From: an uncultured Curvibacter sp.
Lineage (GTDB): Bacteria > Pseudomonadota > Gammaproteobacteria > Burkholderiales > Burkholderiaceae_C
Direction of reading: 5' to 3'
Length of the DNA: 64,000 nucleotides
NCBI GenBank assembly: GCA_903828535.1
Contig: CAIKMN010000031.1
Location: 124,001-188,000 of the forward strand
Part shown: positions 1 through 9,294 of the stretch, piece after piece
Position numbering within the stretch: the first letter of the stretch is position 1
Layout of the letters: every line of letters starts with the position of its first letter
Program-made: the position numbers and the translations under genes
The notes under the pieces: generated by a model
The model's input: only the letters and a program-made list of their open reading frames with translations
What the model was told of the DNA's origin: nothing
Databases searched by the model: none

Positions 1-545
1 TTGCCTTTGTAGTCAAGCACCAACGCACTGCCATCGCGCACCGAGGAGGGGCCCAACAAAGGCAGCATCAGATAAGGGCCTGCGGGAACGCCCCAGTGAG
101 CCAGGGTCTTACCAAGGTCTTGTTTATGGGCGTCAATGCCCAAGTCTCTCGCCACATCAAACAAACCAAAAACACCAAAAACCGTGTTGGTACCAAAACG
201 GATGACGGTCTCAGCGGCTTCGGCGACCTTCCCTTGCAACAAGTTGTTGGCAAAAGACCAAGGCTCGGCCAAATTGGCAAAAAAGTTGGTGACGCTTTGT
301 CGAACGCCACTCGGAAGCGCGTCTTTGTAGGCGGTCGCCACGGGCTTTAAAACCGCCTTATCGACCGTGGTATTGAAGTCATAAACCGAACGGTTTAAGG
401 GCTCCAAGGGATCGTTCGGGTTGGCATGGGGTCCACTGGCACAACCACCCATCGCGCCCAAGACCGCCACGAAGAACGCCAAGGCCAAAGAGCGAAACCC
501 GCAAGGCCAGCGTGCGCTGGTGGGGGTCGGGGCGAATAATTTCAC
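1..545 (-). CDS. mlaA: MlaA (VacJ) outer-membrane lipoprotein, 3' end cut by window
   Basis: MlaA removes misplaced phospholipids from the outer leaflet of the outer membrane and passes them to the Mla shuttle. The reading frame opens with GTG at 543-545, which overlaps the TGA of mlaD (GTGA), so translation is probably coupled. An N-terminal hydrophobic signal runs into the lipobox-like GAMGGC, followed by the family hallmark NDPLEPLNRSVYDFN. Further on come a VTNFFANL segment and the motif FGLFDVARDLGID. The gene continues past base 1, so the C-terminus and any following mlaC/mlaB genes are not visible. Placing mlaA directly after mlaD is usual in Burkholderiales as I know it. Confidence 0.9.
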   Translation of the reverse strand, partial: MKLFAPTPTSARWPCGFRSLALAFFVAVLGAMGGCASGPHANPNDPLEPLNRSVYDFNTTVDKAVLKPVATAYKDALPSGVRQSVTNFFANLAEPWSFANNLLQGKVAEAAETVIRFGTNTVFGVFGLFDVARDLGIDAHKQDLGKTLAHWGVPAGPYLMLPLLGPSSVRDGSALVLDYKG

Positions 546-1027
546 TTGCTGTCACCTGCTGATTTAGTGGGGCCATCCGCCGCCTTGCTGTACAGGAATT
601 GGCTGATTAAGTTTTCCAGCACCACGGCCGATTGAGTCGATTGAATGCTGTCGCCAGAAACCAAGTTTTTTTCATCAGCACCCGCCTCCAATCCCAAGTA
701 CTGCTCGCCCAACAAGCCGCTGGTCAAAATTTTCAAGGAGCTGTCTTTGGGAAAAGTGAAGCGCGAATCCAAGGCCAACACCGCCAATGCTTGAAAGGAT
801 CGGTCGTCAAAGGTGATGGATTCGACGCGTCCTACGACCACGCCGGCACTCTTGACGGCTGCTTTGGGCTTCAGGCCCCCGATGTTGTCAAAGCGGGCAC
901 TGATTTTGTAAGTGGGCTGAAAGCCCAGATTCAACAAATTAGCGGCTTGCAAAGACAAAAACAAAACAGCGGCCAAACCCAGCAGGACAAAAAGCCCAAC
1001 CCATACGTCAATTTTGGAGCGTTGCAT
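542..1027 (-). CDS. mlaD: MlaD, MCE-domain substrate-binding subunit of the Mla transporter
   Basis: This 161-residue protein has one N-terminal transmembrane helix (about residues 8-30, WVGLFVLLGLAAVLFLSL) and one MCE domain. The domain contains YKISARFDNIGGLKPKAAVK and the SGLLGEQYLGLEAG stretch typical of MlaD. It would form the periplasmic hexameric ring that carries lipid between the MlaFE ABC complex and the shuttle protein. The length fits the family. It lies 22 bp after mlaE and overlaps mlaA by the GTGA junction, so it is in the mlaFEDA operon. Confidence 0.93.
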   Translation of the reverse strand: MQRSKIDVWVGLFVLLGLAAVLFLSLQAANLLNLGFQPTYKISARFDNIGGLKPKAAVKSAGVVVGRVESITFDDRSFQALAVLALDSRFTFPKDSSLKILTSGLLGEQYLGLEAGADEKNLVSGDSIQSTQSAVVLENLISQFLYSKAADGPTKSAGDSK

Positions 1028-1049
1028 GCTTGACTCTCCCCTCTTTCGC

Positions 1050-1916
1050 TTAAATACTGAACATCAAGGTGGTGAGGATGAAATCCAACCCCAATACCGC
1101 CAGAGAAGCCGCCACCACGGTGTTGGTGGTGGCCCGAGAAACACCTTCTGGGGTGGGTTGCGCTTCATAGCCTTGCAGCAAGGCCGTGAAGGTCACCGTC
1201 ACACCAAAAACCAAACTTTTTAGCAGGCCATTGCCGACATCCTGCCAGGCGTCGACGCCACTTTGCATCTGACTCCAAAAAGAGCCTGAATCAACGCCAA
1301 TCAAGCCAACACCCACCGCCGCGCCCCCGAGCACGCCCACAGCGCTGAAGACCGCACTCAACAAAGGCATGGCGATCACGCCGCCCCAAAAACGGGGCGC
1401 CAAGATGCGCTGAACCGGGTCAACGGCCATCATTTCCATCGCGCTCAATTGCTCGCCGGCTTTCATCAGCCCAATCTCGGCGGTCAAGGCCGTTCCAGCC
1501 CGACCCGCAAACAACAAAGCGGTGATAACCGGGCCCAACTCACGCACCAAGGAAAGCGCGACCAACAAACCCAAAGCCGAAGAAGAACCATAGCGCTGCA
1601 AGGTGTAATAACCCTGCAAGCCAAGCACAAAGCCCACAAACAGACCCGACACCGCGATGATCGACAGCGATAAATTGCCCAAGAAGAACAGTTGATCGCG
1701 CACCAAACCGAAGCGTTTGAGGCAGGCGGGCAAGGTGCTCAACAGCCTGAAGAACAAAGCAGTGGCCGACCCGATGCGGGCCAAGCGGGCACGCACCCCA
1801 GCACCCAGGTGGGCCAAAAGGGCTAAAACGTCCAACATTTTGTCAAACCGCATGCCGTGGGTGCTGTTGGGCTTGCTGGGCTTGCTGGGCTTGTTGTTAT
1901 GGGAGTTGGGGCTCAT
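1050..1916 (-). CDS. mlaE: MlaE, permease subunit of the Mla phospholipid ABC transporter
   Basis: This 288-residue inner-membrane permease of the MlaE/YrbE family has about five hydrophobic segments and the conserved cytoplasmic stretch with LVRELGPVITALLFAGRAG and GEQLSAMEMM. The ATG at 1916 overlaps the mlaF stop as ATGA. The first 20 or so residues (NNKPSKPSKPNS) are low-complexity and come from a 9-bp tandem repeat. The conserved protein seems to begin near MRFDKMLDVL, so translation could also start there. It pairs with the ATPase MlaF encoded directly upstream. Confidence 0.92.
   Translation of the reverse strand: MSPNSHNNKPSKPSKPNSTHGMRFDKMLDVLALLAHLGAGVRARLARIGSATALFFRLLSTLPACLKRFGLVRDQLFFLGNLSLSIIAVSGLFVGFVLGLQGYYTLQRYGSSSALGLLVALSLVRELGPVITALLFAGRAGTALTAEIGLMKAGEQLSAMEMMAVDPVQRILAPRFWGGVIAMPLLSAVFSAVGVLGGAAVGVGLIGVDSGSFWSQMQSGVDAWQDVGNGLLKSLVFGVTVTFTALLQGYEAQPTPEGVSRATTNTVVAASLAVLGLDFILTTLMFSI
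1867..1894 (-). repeat. 9-bp in-frame tandem repeat at the mlaE 5' end
   Basis: Three near-perfect copies of a CTTGCTGGG unit (plus-strand reading) encode repeated K-P-S in the MlaE N-terminus. It is one of many short in-frame duplications in this window. Confidence 0.8.
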
Positions 1917-2797
1917 GAATGCGTCCCTTTTTCACCCAAGTTGGCACGCACCTTAGCCCCTGAATCTGAGCCAAGGTCTGAGCCCGGGTCGGAGCCAAAG
2001 TCCTGCGCCACACTGGGGCCCGGGTAATGGAAACGCACCGGCCCTTCCGGCAGCGCATTGACGAATTGGTGCACCAAGGGGTCTAGACTGGCCCTCACTT
2101 GCGCGGGCGACCCCTCAGCCGCCACCTGGCCATTGGCCAAAATGATGACATGGTCTGCAATGCTGAAGGTTTCGTCTAAATCGTGCGACACCACGATGCT
2201 GGTCAAGCCCAAAGCATCGTTGAGTTGCCGAATTAATCGGGCCGAGGTGCCCAGCGAAATGGGGTCCAAACCGGCAAAGGGCTCGTCGTACATGACCAAT
2301 TCGGGGTCAAGCGCAATGGCCCGGGCCAAGGCCACGCGGCGGGCCATGCCGCCCGAAATTTCGGAGGGCATCAAATCCCGGGCACCACGCAAACCGACCG
2401 CATTCAGCTTCATCAACACGATGTCCCGGATGAGTTCGGGCGACAAATCGCTGTGCTCACGCAAGGGAAAAGCGACGTTGTCAAAGACACTCAAATCGGT
2501 GAACAAAGCACCAAATTGGAACAACATGCCCATGCGACGGCGTGCCTGATAAAGGGCTTTTCGGTTGGCCGTGTCCACACGCTGCCCGTCGAAAATCACT
2601 TCACCACTTTGTGGGCTGATTTGCCCGCCGATCAACCTCAAAACCGTGGTTTTACCGCCCCCAGAAGCCCCCATCAGGGCAGTTACTTTGCCTTTTGGAA
2701 AGCGCAAACTGAGGTCACTCAAGACGGGCCTGCCCCCATAACCAAAGGTAAGGTGCTTGAGTTCGACCAGCGTTGAAGAAGCGGCTTGAGAATTCAT
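1913..2797 (-). CDS. mlaF: MlaF, ATPase subunit of the Mla phospholipid ABC transporter
   Basis: This 294-residue ABC ATPase has Walker A GASGGGKTT at residues 43-51, signature SEISGGMARR at 145-154, Walker B VMYDEPF with catalytic Glu172, and H-loop His205. The long gap before the D-loop and the GMARRVALARA signature are typical of Mkl/MlaF proteins. I chose ATG 2797 because the frame upstream has no conserved sequence. The C-terminal tail contains a 12-bp tandem repeat giving GSDPGSDLGSDSG, which is unlikely to matter for catalysis. It is the first gene of mlaFEDA, 86 bp after gltD on the same strand. Confidence 0.93.
   Translation of the reverse strand: MNSQAASSTLVELKHLTFGYGGRPVLSDLSLRFPKGKVTALMGASGGGKTTVLRLIGGQISPQSGEVIFDGQRVDTANRKALYQARRRMGMLFQFGALFTDLSVFDNVAFPLREHSDLSPELIRDIVLMKLNAVGLRGARDLMPSEISGGMARRVALARAIALDPELVMYDEPFAGLDPISLGTSARLIRQLNDALGLTSIVVSHDLDETFSIADHVIILANGQVAAEGSPAQVRASLDPLVHQFVNALPEGPVRFHYPGPSVAQDFGSDPGSDLGSDSGAKVRANLGEKGTHS
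1961..2002 (-). repeat. 12-bp in-frame tandem repeat in the mlaF 3' end
   Basis: Three to four degenerate 12-bp units encode Gly-Ser-Asp-X in the MlaF C-terminal tail (GSDPGSDLGSDSG). The tail lies beyond the ABC fold. Confidence 0.75.
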
Positions 2798-2800
2798 GTT

Positions 2801-2826
2801 GGAGATCGGGGGAAACCCGAATCTCC
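2801..2826 (-). other. Hairpin immediately upstream of the mlaF start codon
   Basis: The arms GGAGATCGGG (2801-2810) and CCCGAATCTCC (2816-2826) form about 10 pairs with one bulge and a GGAAA loop. In the transcribed (minus) direction the hairpin ends 3 nt before the ATG of mlaF, where the ribosome-binding site should be. It has no U tract, so it may be a translational control structure rather than a terminator of gltBD. Confidence 0.55.
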
Positions 2827-2883
2827 GATGATAACTGAGCCCGATCGCAGGTGGCTGCCCGGTTTCCCCACAACCACTGGTTT

Positions 2884-4350
2884 TTAGCGAGGCAGTTCGC
2901 TGTGGCCCATCAAGAACTGGTCGACCGCGCGAGCGGCCTGCCGGCCTTCGCGAATGGCCCAAACCACCAAGCTCTGGCCGCGACGCATGTCTCCAGCCAC
3001 AAAGACCTTGGGCACGTTGGTGGCATAGCCCCCCTTTTCTTCAGTGCTGGCCTTGGCATTGCCGCGGGCGTCTTTGTCGACCTTGAAGCCTTCCAGAATG
3101 CTGGCAACCGGGTTCACGAAACCCATGGCCAAGAACACCAGATCGGCCTTGTATTCTTTTTCGGTGCCCGCAATTTCCACCAGCTTGCCGTCTTTGAGCT
3201 CGATGTGAACGGTTTTTAAACCCGTCAGCTTGCCGTTTTTACCGATGAATTCTTTGGTGGAAATGGCAAATTCGCGCTCACACCCTTCTTCATGGCTGGA
3301 GCTGGTGCGCAGCTTCAGCGGCCAATACGGCCAAACCAAGGGTTTGTTTTCTTGTTCAGGGGGTTGGGGCATGACTTCAAATTGGGTCACGCTGGCCGCA
3401 CCGTGACGGTTGCTGGTGCCCACGCAATCAGAGCCTGTATCGCCACCGCCGATAACAATGACGTGCTTTCCGTCAGCGCGCAATTGGCCTTTCAGCTTGT
3501 CGCCGGCATTGACCTTGTTTTGCTGTGGCAAGAATTCCATGGCGAAGTGCACGCCTTCGAGCTCACGGCCAGGAATCGGCAAGTCGCGCGACTGCTCAGA
3601 GCCGCCGGCCAACAAGACCGCATCAAAGTCTTTTTCCAATTGGGCCGGCGAAATGGTTTCCTTGGCCCAGTTGGTGACCTTGCTGCCTTTGGGTAATTCG
3701 CCCACGATGACGCCGGTTCGCACCGTCACGCCTTCGGCTTCGAGCTGCTTCATGCGGCGGTCAATGTGCGACTTTTCCATCTTGAAGTCAGGAATGCCAT
3801 ACCGCAGCAAACCGCCCACGCGGTCGTTCTTTTCAAACAAAGTCACGTCGTGCCCGGCGCGAGCCAATTGCTGAGCGGCCGCCATGCCCGCAGGGCCAGA
3901 GCCGACCACCGCGACTTTTTTGCCGGTTTTGTGTGAGGCCGGCTCGGGCTTCACCCAGCCTTCGGCCCAGGCTTTGTCGATGATCGCGTGCTCAATCGAC
4001 TTGATGCCAACGGCATCGTCATTCAAGTTCAAGGTGCAAGCAGCCTCGCAAGGCGCGGGGCAAATGCGGCCGGTGAACTCGGGAAAGTTGTTGGTGCTGT
4101 GCAGCACTTCAATGGCCGTTTTCCAGTCTTGGCTAAAGACCAAGTCGTTGAAGTCCGGAATGATGTTGTTGACGGGGCATCCGTTGTTGCAAAAAGGCGT
4201 GCCGCAGTCCATGCAACGCGCCGCCTGCACCTTGGCCTGCGCGTCGTCCAAACCAATGACAAATTCTTTGTGGTTTTTAACGCGTTGGGCGACGGGTTCG
4301 TAACCCTCTTTGATTCGCTCAAACTCCATGAAGCCGGTGATCTTTCCCAT
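2884..4350 (-). CDS. gltD: Glutamate synthase [NADPH] small (beta) subunit
   Basis: GltD (488 aa) feeds electrons from NADPH through FAD and iron-sulfur clusters to GltB for glutamate synthesis. N-terminal cysteines at 46, 49, 54 and 58 ([13 protein letters not shown]) and at 100, 104 and 108 (CPAPCEAAC) are the cluster ligands. The FAD fold GSGPAG is at 153-158 and an NADPH-binding [13 protein letters not shown] stretch lies in the second half. ATG 4350 ([10 protein letters not shown]) is the conserved start; the extension upstream is non-homologous. It is 26 bp after gltB and surely cotranscribed. Confidence 0.96.
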   Translation of the reverse strand: MGKITGFMEFERIKEGYEPVAQRVKNHKEFVIGLDDAQAKVQAARCMDCGTPFCNNGCPVNNIIPDFNDLVFSQDWKTAIEVLHSTNNFPEFTGRICPAPCEAACTLNLNDDAVGIKSIEHAIIDKAWAEGWVKPEPASHKTGKKVAVVGSGPAGMAAAQQLARAGHDVTLFEKNDRVGGLLRYGIPDFKMEKSHIDRRMKQLEAEGVTVRTGVIVGELPKGSKVTNWAKETISPAQLEKDFDAVLLAGGSEQSRDLPIPGRELEGVHFAMEFLPQQNKVNAGDKLKGQLRADGKHVIVIGGGDTGSDCVGTSNRHGAASVTQFEVMPQPPEQENKPLVWPYWPLKLRTSSSHEEGCEREFAISTKEFIGKNGKLTGLKTVHIELKDGKLVEIAGTEKEYKADLVFLAMGFVNPVASILEGFKVDKDARGNAKASTEEKGGYATNVPKVFVAGDMRRGQSLVVWAIREGRQAARAVDQFLMGHSELPR

Positions 4351-4376
4351 GATGGCTGTCCTTGTTCTTGGTTTGA

Positions 4377-7300
4377 TTAGGCGGTCACAGCCGGTTGAGC
4401 TGCTGCCGATGCGGATTTTTTCTTGGCGTTGATTTCGCCCAAAGCCCGTTTGTATTCGTTCGGGAAAACCTTCACGAATTTCGTGCGGCAGCTGGCCCAG
4501 TTGTCGAGCAGCTCGCGGGCCCGCTTGCTGCCTGTCCAACGATTGTGGTCTTCCAGCAGTTTTTTCAATTGCGCTTCATCGCTTTGGTCCCGGTGCCAAA
4601 CGGCGCGGTCCACTTGGGCTTCTTGCTCGGCCGTGGTCAACACCTTTTCCAAGGACACCATGGCCATGTTGCAACGCGAAGCAAAGCTGCCGTCTTCGTC
4701 GTAAACATAGGCAATACCGCCACTCATGCCGGCCGCAAAATTACGGCCGGTTGGGCCCAACACCGCCACAGTGCCGCCGGTCATGTACTCACAACCATGG
4801 TCGCCGGTCCCTTCGACCACCGCCGTCGCACCGGAGAGGCGCACCGCAAAACGCTCGCCACCAACGCCGCTGAAATAGGCTTCGCCCGAGGTGGCACCGT
4901 ACATCACGGTGTTGCCCACAATGATGTTTTTAGCCGACTCACCACGGAAGTCCAGCGAAGGACGCACCACCACGCGGCCACCCGACAGTCCTTTGCCGGT
5001 GTAGTCGTTGGCGTCGCCAATCAAATACAAAGTGATGCCCGCCGCCAAGAAAGCACCGAACGATTGACCGCCCGTGCCTTCAAGTTGAATGCGGATGCTG
5101 TCGTCCGGCAAGCCTTCGGGGTGAACCTTGGTCAAAGCACCCGACAACATGGCACCGACCGAGCGGTTCACGTTGCGCACCGCTTCAATGAAGTGCACCT
5201 TTTCGCCCCGCTCGATGGCGGGACGTGATTTTTCAATGAGGCGTTGGTCCAAGGCTTTTTCCAAACCATGCTCTTGCTCGGCCACGTGGAAGCGAGGCAC
5301 TTCGGCGTCGGTCGTCGGTACGGCGAACAAACGGCTGAAATCGAGGCCTTGTGATTTCCAATGGTCCAAGCCTGGGCGCATGTCGAGCAAATCGGCACGA
5401 CCGATCAAATCGTCGAACTTGCGGATGCCGAGCTGGGCCATGATCTGGCGCACTTCTTCAGCGATGAAGAAGAAGTAATTCACCACATGCTCAGGCTTGC
5501 CCGAGAACTTGGCGCGCAAAACGGGGTCTTGCGTGGCCACGCCGACGGGGCAGGTGTTCAAGTGGCATTTGCGCATCATGATGCAGCCTTCCACCACCAG
5601 AGGCGCGGTGGCAAAGCCGAATTCGTCAGCGCCCAACAAAGCACCGATGGCAACGTCGCGGCCGGTCTTCATTTGGCCATCCACTTGAACGCGGATGCGA
5701 CCGCGCAGGCCATTCAGCACCAAGGTTTGTTGGGTTTCAGCCAAGCCGATTTCCCAAGGACCGCCGGCGTGCTTGATGGATGACCAGGGCGAAGCACCGG
5801 TGCCACCGTCGTGACCGGCGATCACCACGTGGTCGCTCTTGCACTTGGCGACACCCGCAGCAATGGTGCCGACGCCGACTTCGGACACCAACTTCACACT
5901 GATGCTGGAATGGGGTGAGACATTCTTCAGGTCGTGAATCAGCTGGGCCAGGTCTTCAATGGAGTAGATGTCATGGTGGGGCGGTGGCGAAATCAGGCCC
6001 ACACCAGGCACCGAGTAGCGCAGCTTGCCGATGTAGTCGGACACCTTGCCGCCTGGCAGTTGACCGCCCTCACCGGGCTTAGCGCCTTGCGCCATCTTGA
6101 TCTGAATTTGATCGGCGGAGCTCAGGTACTCCGCGGTGACACCAAAGCGGCCCGAAGCCACTTGTTTGATTTTCGAACGCAGCGAATCGCCAGGCAACAA
6201 AGGCATGTCGACTTCAACTTGAGCCGCACCAATCACGCTCTTCAAGGTGGCGCCTTGGGCAATGGGGATGCCCTTTAACTCTTGGCGGTAACGGGCTGGA
6301 TCTTCGCCGCCTTCGCCGGTGTTGCTCTTGCCACCGATGCGGTTCATTGCAACGGCCAAAGTGGCGTGTGCTTCGGTGCTGATGGAGCCCAGCGACATGG
6401 CGCCAGTGGCGAAGCGTTTGACGATTTCCTTGGCAGACTCAACCTCGTCCACCGAGATGGCTTTGCTCGGATCGAACTTGAACTCGAACAAGCCGCGCAG
6501 GGTCAACTGGCGCTTGGTCTGGTCGTTGATGATTTGCGCGTATTCTTTGTACGTGTTCCAGTTGTTGGCGCGGGTCGAGTGTTGCAGCTTGGCAATCGCG
6601 TCGGGCGTCCACATGTGTTCCTCACCACGCGCACGCCAAGCGTATTCGCCACCGGCGTCCAACATGTGGGCCAACACGGGGTTGCCCGCAAAGGCGCTGT
6701 CGTGCATGCGCAAGGCTTCTTCGGCAATCTCAAACACACCAATGCCTTGCACTCGGCTGGCCGTGCCCGTGAAGTACTTGGCGATGGTTTCGGTGTTGAT
6801 GCCAATGGCCTCAAACAACTGCGCTCCGCAGTAGCTCATGTAGGTGCTCACCCCCATCTTGGACATGATTTTGGACAGGCCTTTGCCGATCGCTTTGATG
6901 TAGTTGTAGATGGCTTTGTCGGCCGATAAATCACCGGGCAAGTCTTTGTGCAAAGACGCCAAGGTTTCCATGGCCAGGTAGGGATGCACGGCTTCGGCGC
7001 CATAACCGGCCAAAACCGCAAAGTGATGCACTTCGCGGGCCGTGGCGGTTTCCACCACCAAGCCAGCGCTGGTGCGCAGGCCTTCGATCACCAAGTGCTG
7101 GTGAATGGCGGACAAAGCCAACAAAGCCGGAATCGCCACTTGGGTGGCGGTCACGCCACGGTCGCTGATGATCAGAATGTTGTGGCCGCTCTTGATGGCG
7201 TCCATGGCTTCGGCGCACAGCGAGGCCAGTTTGGCTTCAACACCTTCACGACCCCAAGCCGCGGGGTAGGTAATGTCGAGTGTGTGGCTCTTGAATTTGC

Positions 7301-9122
7301 CTTGTGTGGTGTGGGCAATGTTGCGCAGCTTGGCCATGTCGCTGAAATCAAGGACCGGCTGGCTGACCTCCAAACGCATGGGGGGATTCACTTGGTTGAT
7401 GTCCAACAAGTTGGGTTTGGGGCCAATGAAGGACACCAAGGACATCACGATGGCTTCGCGAATCGGGTCGATCGGCGGGTTGGTCACTTGGGCGAACAAC
7501 TGCTTGAAATAGTTGTAAAGCGGCTTGCTGCGGTCACTCAAGACGGCCAAGGGGCTGTCGTTGCCCATGGAACCCAGGGCTTCTTCGCCATTGGCGGCCA
7601 TGGGGCTCATCAAGAATTTGATGTCCTCTTGGCTGTAGCCAAAAGCCTGCTGCAATTGCAACAGCGGTGTACCAGAAGCCGAGGCCGAGGCCAGCGCTTG
7701 AGGTGCAGCTTCTGAGCCCGCGACATCGTCTAATTTGATGCGCAGGTTTTCAATCCATTGTTTGTAGGGCTTGCTGTTGGCGAGGTTGGATTTCAGCTCT
7801 TCGTCATCAATCATGCGGCCTTGTTCCAGATCGATCAAGAACATCTTGCCGGGCTGGAGGCGCCATTTGCGAACAATTTTGTTCTCGGGCACGGGCAAGA
7901 CACCCGATTCAGAGCCCATGATGACAAAGTCCTCATCGGTAATGCAATAGCGTGAAGGACGAAGCCCATTGCGGTCCAGCGTGGCGCCAATTTGTCGGCC
8001 GTCGGTGAACACGATGGACGCGGGGCCGTCCCAAGGCTCGAGCATGGCGGCGTGGTATTCGTAGAAAGCCTTGCGGCGCTCGTCCATGGTGGTGTGCTGT
8101 TCCCAAGGCTCAGGAATCATCATCATCACCGCTTGGCTGATGGGGTAGCCGGCCATGGTCAACAACTCGAGGCAGTTGTCGAAAGTGGCGGTATCGGATT
8201 GATCGGCGAAGCTGATGGGGTAAAGCTTCTGCAAGTCGGCGCCCAAAACGGGCGAGGCCATCACGCCTTCACGCGCCTTCATCCAGTTGTAATTGCCTTT
8301 GACGGTGTTGATTTCACCGTTGTGGGCCACATAGCGATAGGGGTGAGCCAGCGGCCACTCAGGGAAGGTGTTGGTCGAAAAGCGCTGGTGAACCAAGCCC
8401 AGCGCCGAGACACAACGCTCGTCTTGCAGGTCGAGGTAATACGTGCCCACTTGGTCGGCCAAAAGCAAGCCTTTGTAAACCACCGTGCGGCTGGACATGC
8501 TGGGAACGTAATATTCCTTGCTGTGCGTCAAACCGAGGGCCTGGATGTTGGCGCTGGCGGTTTTGCGGATCACGTACAGCTTGCGCTCCAAGGCGTCTTG
8601 CACGATGACGTCGTTGCCACGGCCGATGAAGACTTGGCGCAAAACAGGCTCTTTGGCGCGCACGCGGGGGGACATGGGCATGTCCAAATTAACCGGCACA
8701 TCGCGCCAACCGAGAAGGACCTGGCCTTCGGCCTTGATGGCGCGTTCCATTTCTTGTTCGCAAGCCAACCGGGAGGCATGCTCTTTGGGCAAGAACACCA
8801 TGCCCACGCCATATTCGCCTGCGGGCGGCAAGGTCACGCCGCGGCGGCCATCGGGGGCAATGCCGTTGGTGGCCATTTCTTCGCGGTACAAAGCATCGGG
8901 CAATTGGATCAAGATGCCCGCGCCGTCTCCCATCAACTTGTCAGCACCGACCGCACCGCGGTGGTCCAAGTTTTCCAAAATTTTGAGCGCGTTTTGGACG
9001 ATCGCATGCGACTTCTGACCTTTGATGTGCGCCACAAAGCCCACACCACAAGCGTCGTGCTCGTTCGAGGCGGCGTACAAACCGTTTTGTTGCAAATGTT
9101 GAATTTCGGCTGCCTGGTTCAT
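4377..9122 (-). CDS. gltB: Glutamate synthase [NADPH] large (alpha) subunit
   Basis: GltB (1581 aa) makes two glutamates from glutamine and 2-oxoglutarate. Cys25 in EHDACGVGF is the nucleophile of the class II amidotransferase domain and should become the N-terminus after removal of a 24-residue propeptide. The central and FMN-binding synthase domains follow, with the [3Fe-4S] cysteines in [15 protein letters not shown]. The C-terminal GXGXG beta-helix domain ([23 protein letters not shown]) closes the protein. Start ATG 9122 is preceded by CAGGAA about 6 nt upstream. It heads gltBD behind a predicted sigma-54 promoter, consistent with nitrogen control. Confidence 0.97.
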   Translation of the reverse strand: MNQAAEIQHLQQNGLYAASNEHDACGVGFVAHIKGQKSHAIVQNALKILENLDHRGAVGADKLMGDGAGILIQLPDALYREEMATNGIAPDGRRGVTLPPAGEYGVGMVFLPKEHASRLACEQEMERAIKAEGQVLLGWRDVPVNLDMPMSPRVRAKEPVLRQVFIGRGNDVIVQDALERKLYVIRKTASANIQALGLTHSKEYYVPSMSSRTVVYKGLLLADQVGTYYLDLQDERCVSALGLVHQRFSTNTFPEWPLAHPYRYVAHNGEINTVKGNYNWMKAREGVMASPVLGADLQKLYPISFADQSDTATFDNCLELLTMAGYPISQAVMMMIPEPWEQHTTMDERRKAFYEYHAAMLEPWDGPASIVFTDGRQIGATLDRNGLRPSRYCITDEDFVIMGSESGVLPVPENKIVRKWRLQPGKMFLIDLEQGRMIDDEELKSNLANSKPYKQWIENLRIKLDDVAGSEAAPQALASASASGTPLLQLQQAFGYSQEDIKFLMSPMAANGEEALGSMGNDSPLAVLSDRSKPLYNYFKQLFAQVTNPPIDPIREAIVMSLVSFIGPKPNLLDINQVNPPMRLEVSQPVLDFSDMAKLRNIAHTTQGKFKSHTLDITYPAAWGREGVEAKLASLCAEAMDAIKSGHNILIISDRGVTATQVAIPALLALSAIHQHLVIEGLRTSAGLVVETATAREVHHFAVLAGYGAEAVHPYLAMETLASLHKDLPGDLSADKAIYNYIKAIGKGLSKIMSKMGVSTYMSYCGAQLFEAIGINTETIAKYFTGTASRVQGIGVFEIAEEALRMHDSAFAGNPVLAHMLDAGGEYAWRARGEEHMWTPDAIAKLQHSTRANNWNTYKEYAQIINDQTKRQLTLRGLFEFKFDPSKAISVDEVESAKEIVKRFATGAMSLGSISTEAHATLAVAMNRIGGKSNTGEGGEDPARYRQELKGIPIAQGATLKSVIGAAQVEVDMPLLPGDSLRSKIKQVASGRFGVTAEYLSSADQIQIKMAQGAKPGEGGQLPGGKVSDYIGKLRYSVPGVGLISPPPHHDIYSIEDLAQLIHDLKNVSPHSSISVKLVSEVGVGTIAAGVAKCKSDHVVIAGHDGGTGASPWSSIKHAGGPWEIGLAETQQTLVLNGLRGRIRVQVDGQMKTGRDVAIGALLGADEFGFATAPLVVEGCIMMRKCHLNTCPVGVATQDPVLRAKFSGKPEHVVNYFFFIAEEVRQIMAQLGIRKFDDLIGRADLLDMRPGLDHWKSQGLDFSRLFAVPTTDAEVPRFHVAEQEHGLEKALDQRLIEKSRPAIERGEKVHFIEAVRNVNRSVGAMLSGALTKVHPEGLPDDSIRIQLEGTGGQSFGAFLAAGITLYLIGDANDYTGKGLSGGRVVVRPSLDFRGESAKNIIVGNTVMYGATSGEAYFSGVGGERFAVRLSGATAVVEGTGDHGCEYMTGGTVAVLGPTGRNFAAGMSGGIAYVYDEDGSFASRCNMAMVSLEKVLTTAEQEAQVDRAVWHRDQSDEAQLKKLLEDHNRWTGSKRARELLDNWASCRTKFVKVFPNEYKRALGEINAKKKSASAAAQPAVTA

Positions 9123-9202
9123 GGCGATTCCTGAAAAATTGGAGGGCATAGAGTCCCCAGTGACACAATGTTTATTCCGCGAGGGCAATAAGGGTATTCC
9201 AT

Positions 9203-9219
9203 TGCAACAAAAATGCCAA
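9203..9219 (-). promoter_or_regulatory. Predicted sigma-54 (RpoN) promoter of gltBD
   Basis: The minus strand reads TTGGCATTTTTGTTGCA, matching TGGCA-N6-TTGC with GG and GC elements spaced as -24/-12. It lies 80 nt upstream of the gltB ATG, giving a leader of roughly 70 nt. The C and G after TGGCA in the consensus are both T here. RpoN/NtrC control of nitrogen assimilation genes is well known, which supports the call. I did not find a clear NtrC palindrome. Confidence 0.6.
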
Positions 9220-9239
9220 GCGCTTTAAATAAGGGTCAG
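9215..9239 (+). repeat. 25-nt dispersed repeat, copy 1 (upstream of gltB, beside REP-type transposase)
   Basis: The sequence runs GCCAAGCGCTTT then AAATAAGGGTCAG and is nearly identical to 53826-53850, differing by single-base indels around an AAGCGCTT palindrome. It sits between the 3' end of the transposase-like gene and gltB, touching the -24 box of the predicted sigma-54 promoter. It may be a REP-like remnant or a shared operator; the sequence alone does not decide. Confidence 0.7.
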
Positions 9240-9248
9240 ATAACAATT

Positions 9249-9276
9249 AACAAACACAGACTTTGCGTGATTTGTT
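9249..9276 (-). terminator. AT-rich stem-loop after the REP-type transposase gene
   Basis: AACAAA (9249-9254) pairs with TTTGTT (9271-9276), extended by CAC/GTG after a single bulge. The hairpin lies 18 bp beyond the transposase stop on the minus strand. It lacks a clear U run, so its terminator role is uncertain. Confidence 0.3.
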
Positions 9277-9294
9277 TATTGGGGGCAGATTAAA

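Noticed and set aside
7992-9134. Long open frame (380 codons) on the plus strand opposite gltB
   Set aside because: It is antisense to a certain gene, has no recognisable motifs and a His/Gln/Val-rich composition typical of a shadow frame. The same applies to 37224-38420 opposite thiC, 39912-41129 opposite groEL, 58199-58972 opposite ilvD, 20002-20925 opposite the PBP1A gene and 61839-63323 opposite acs.
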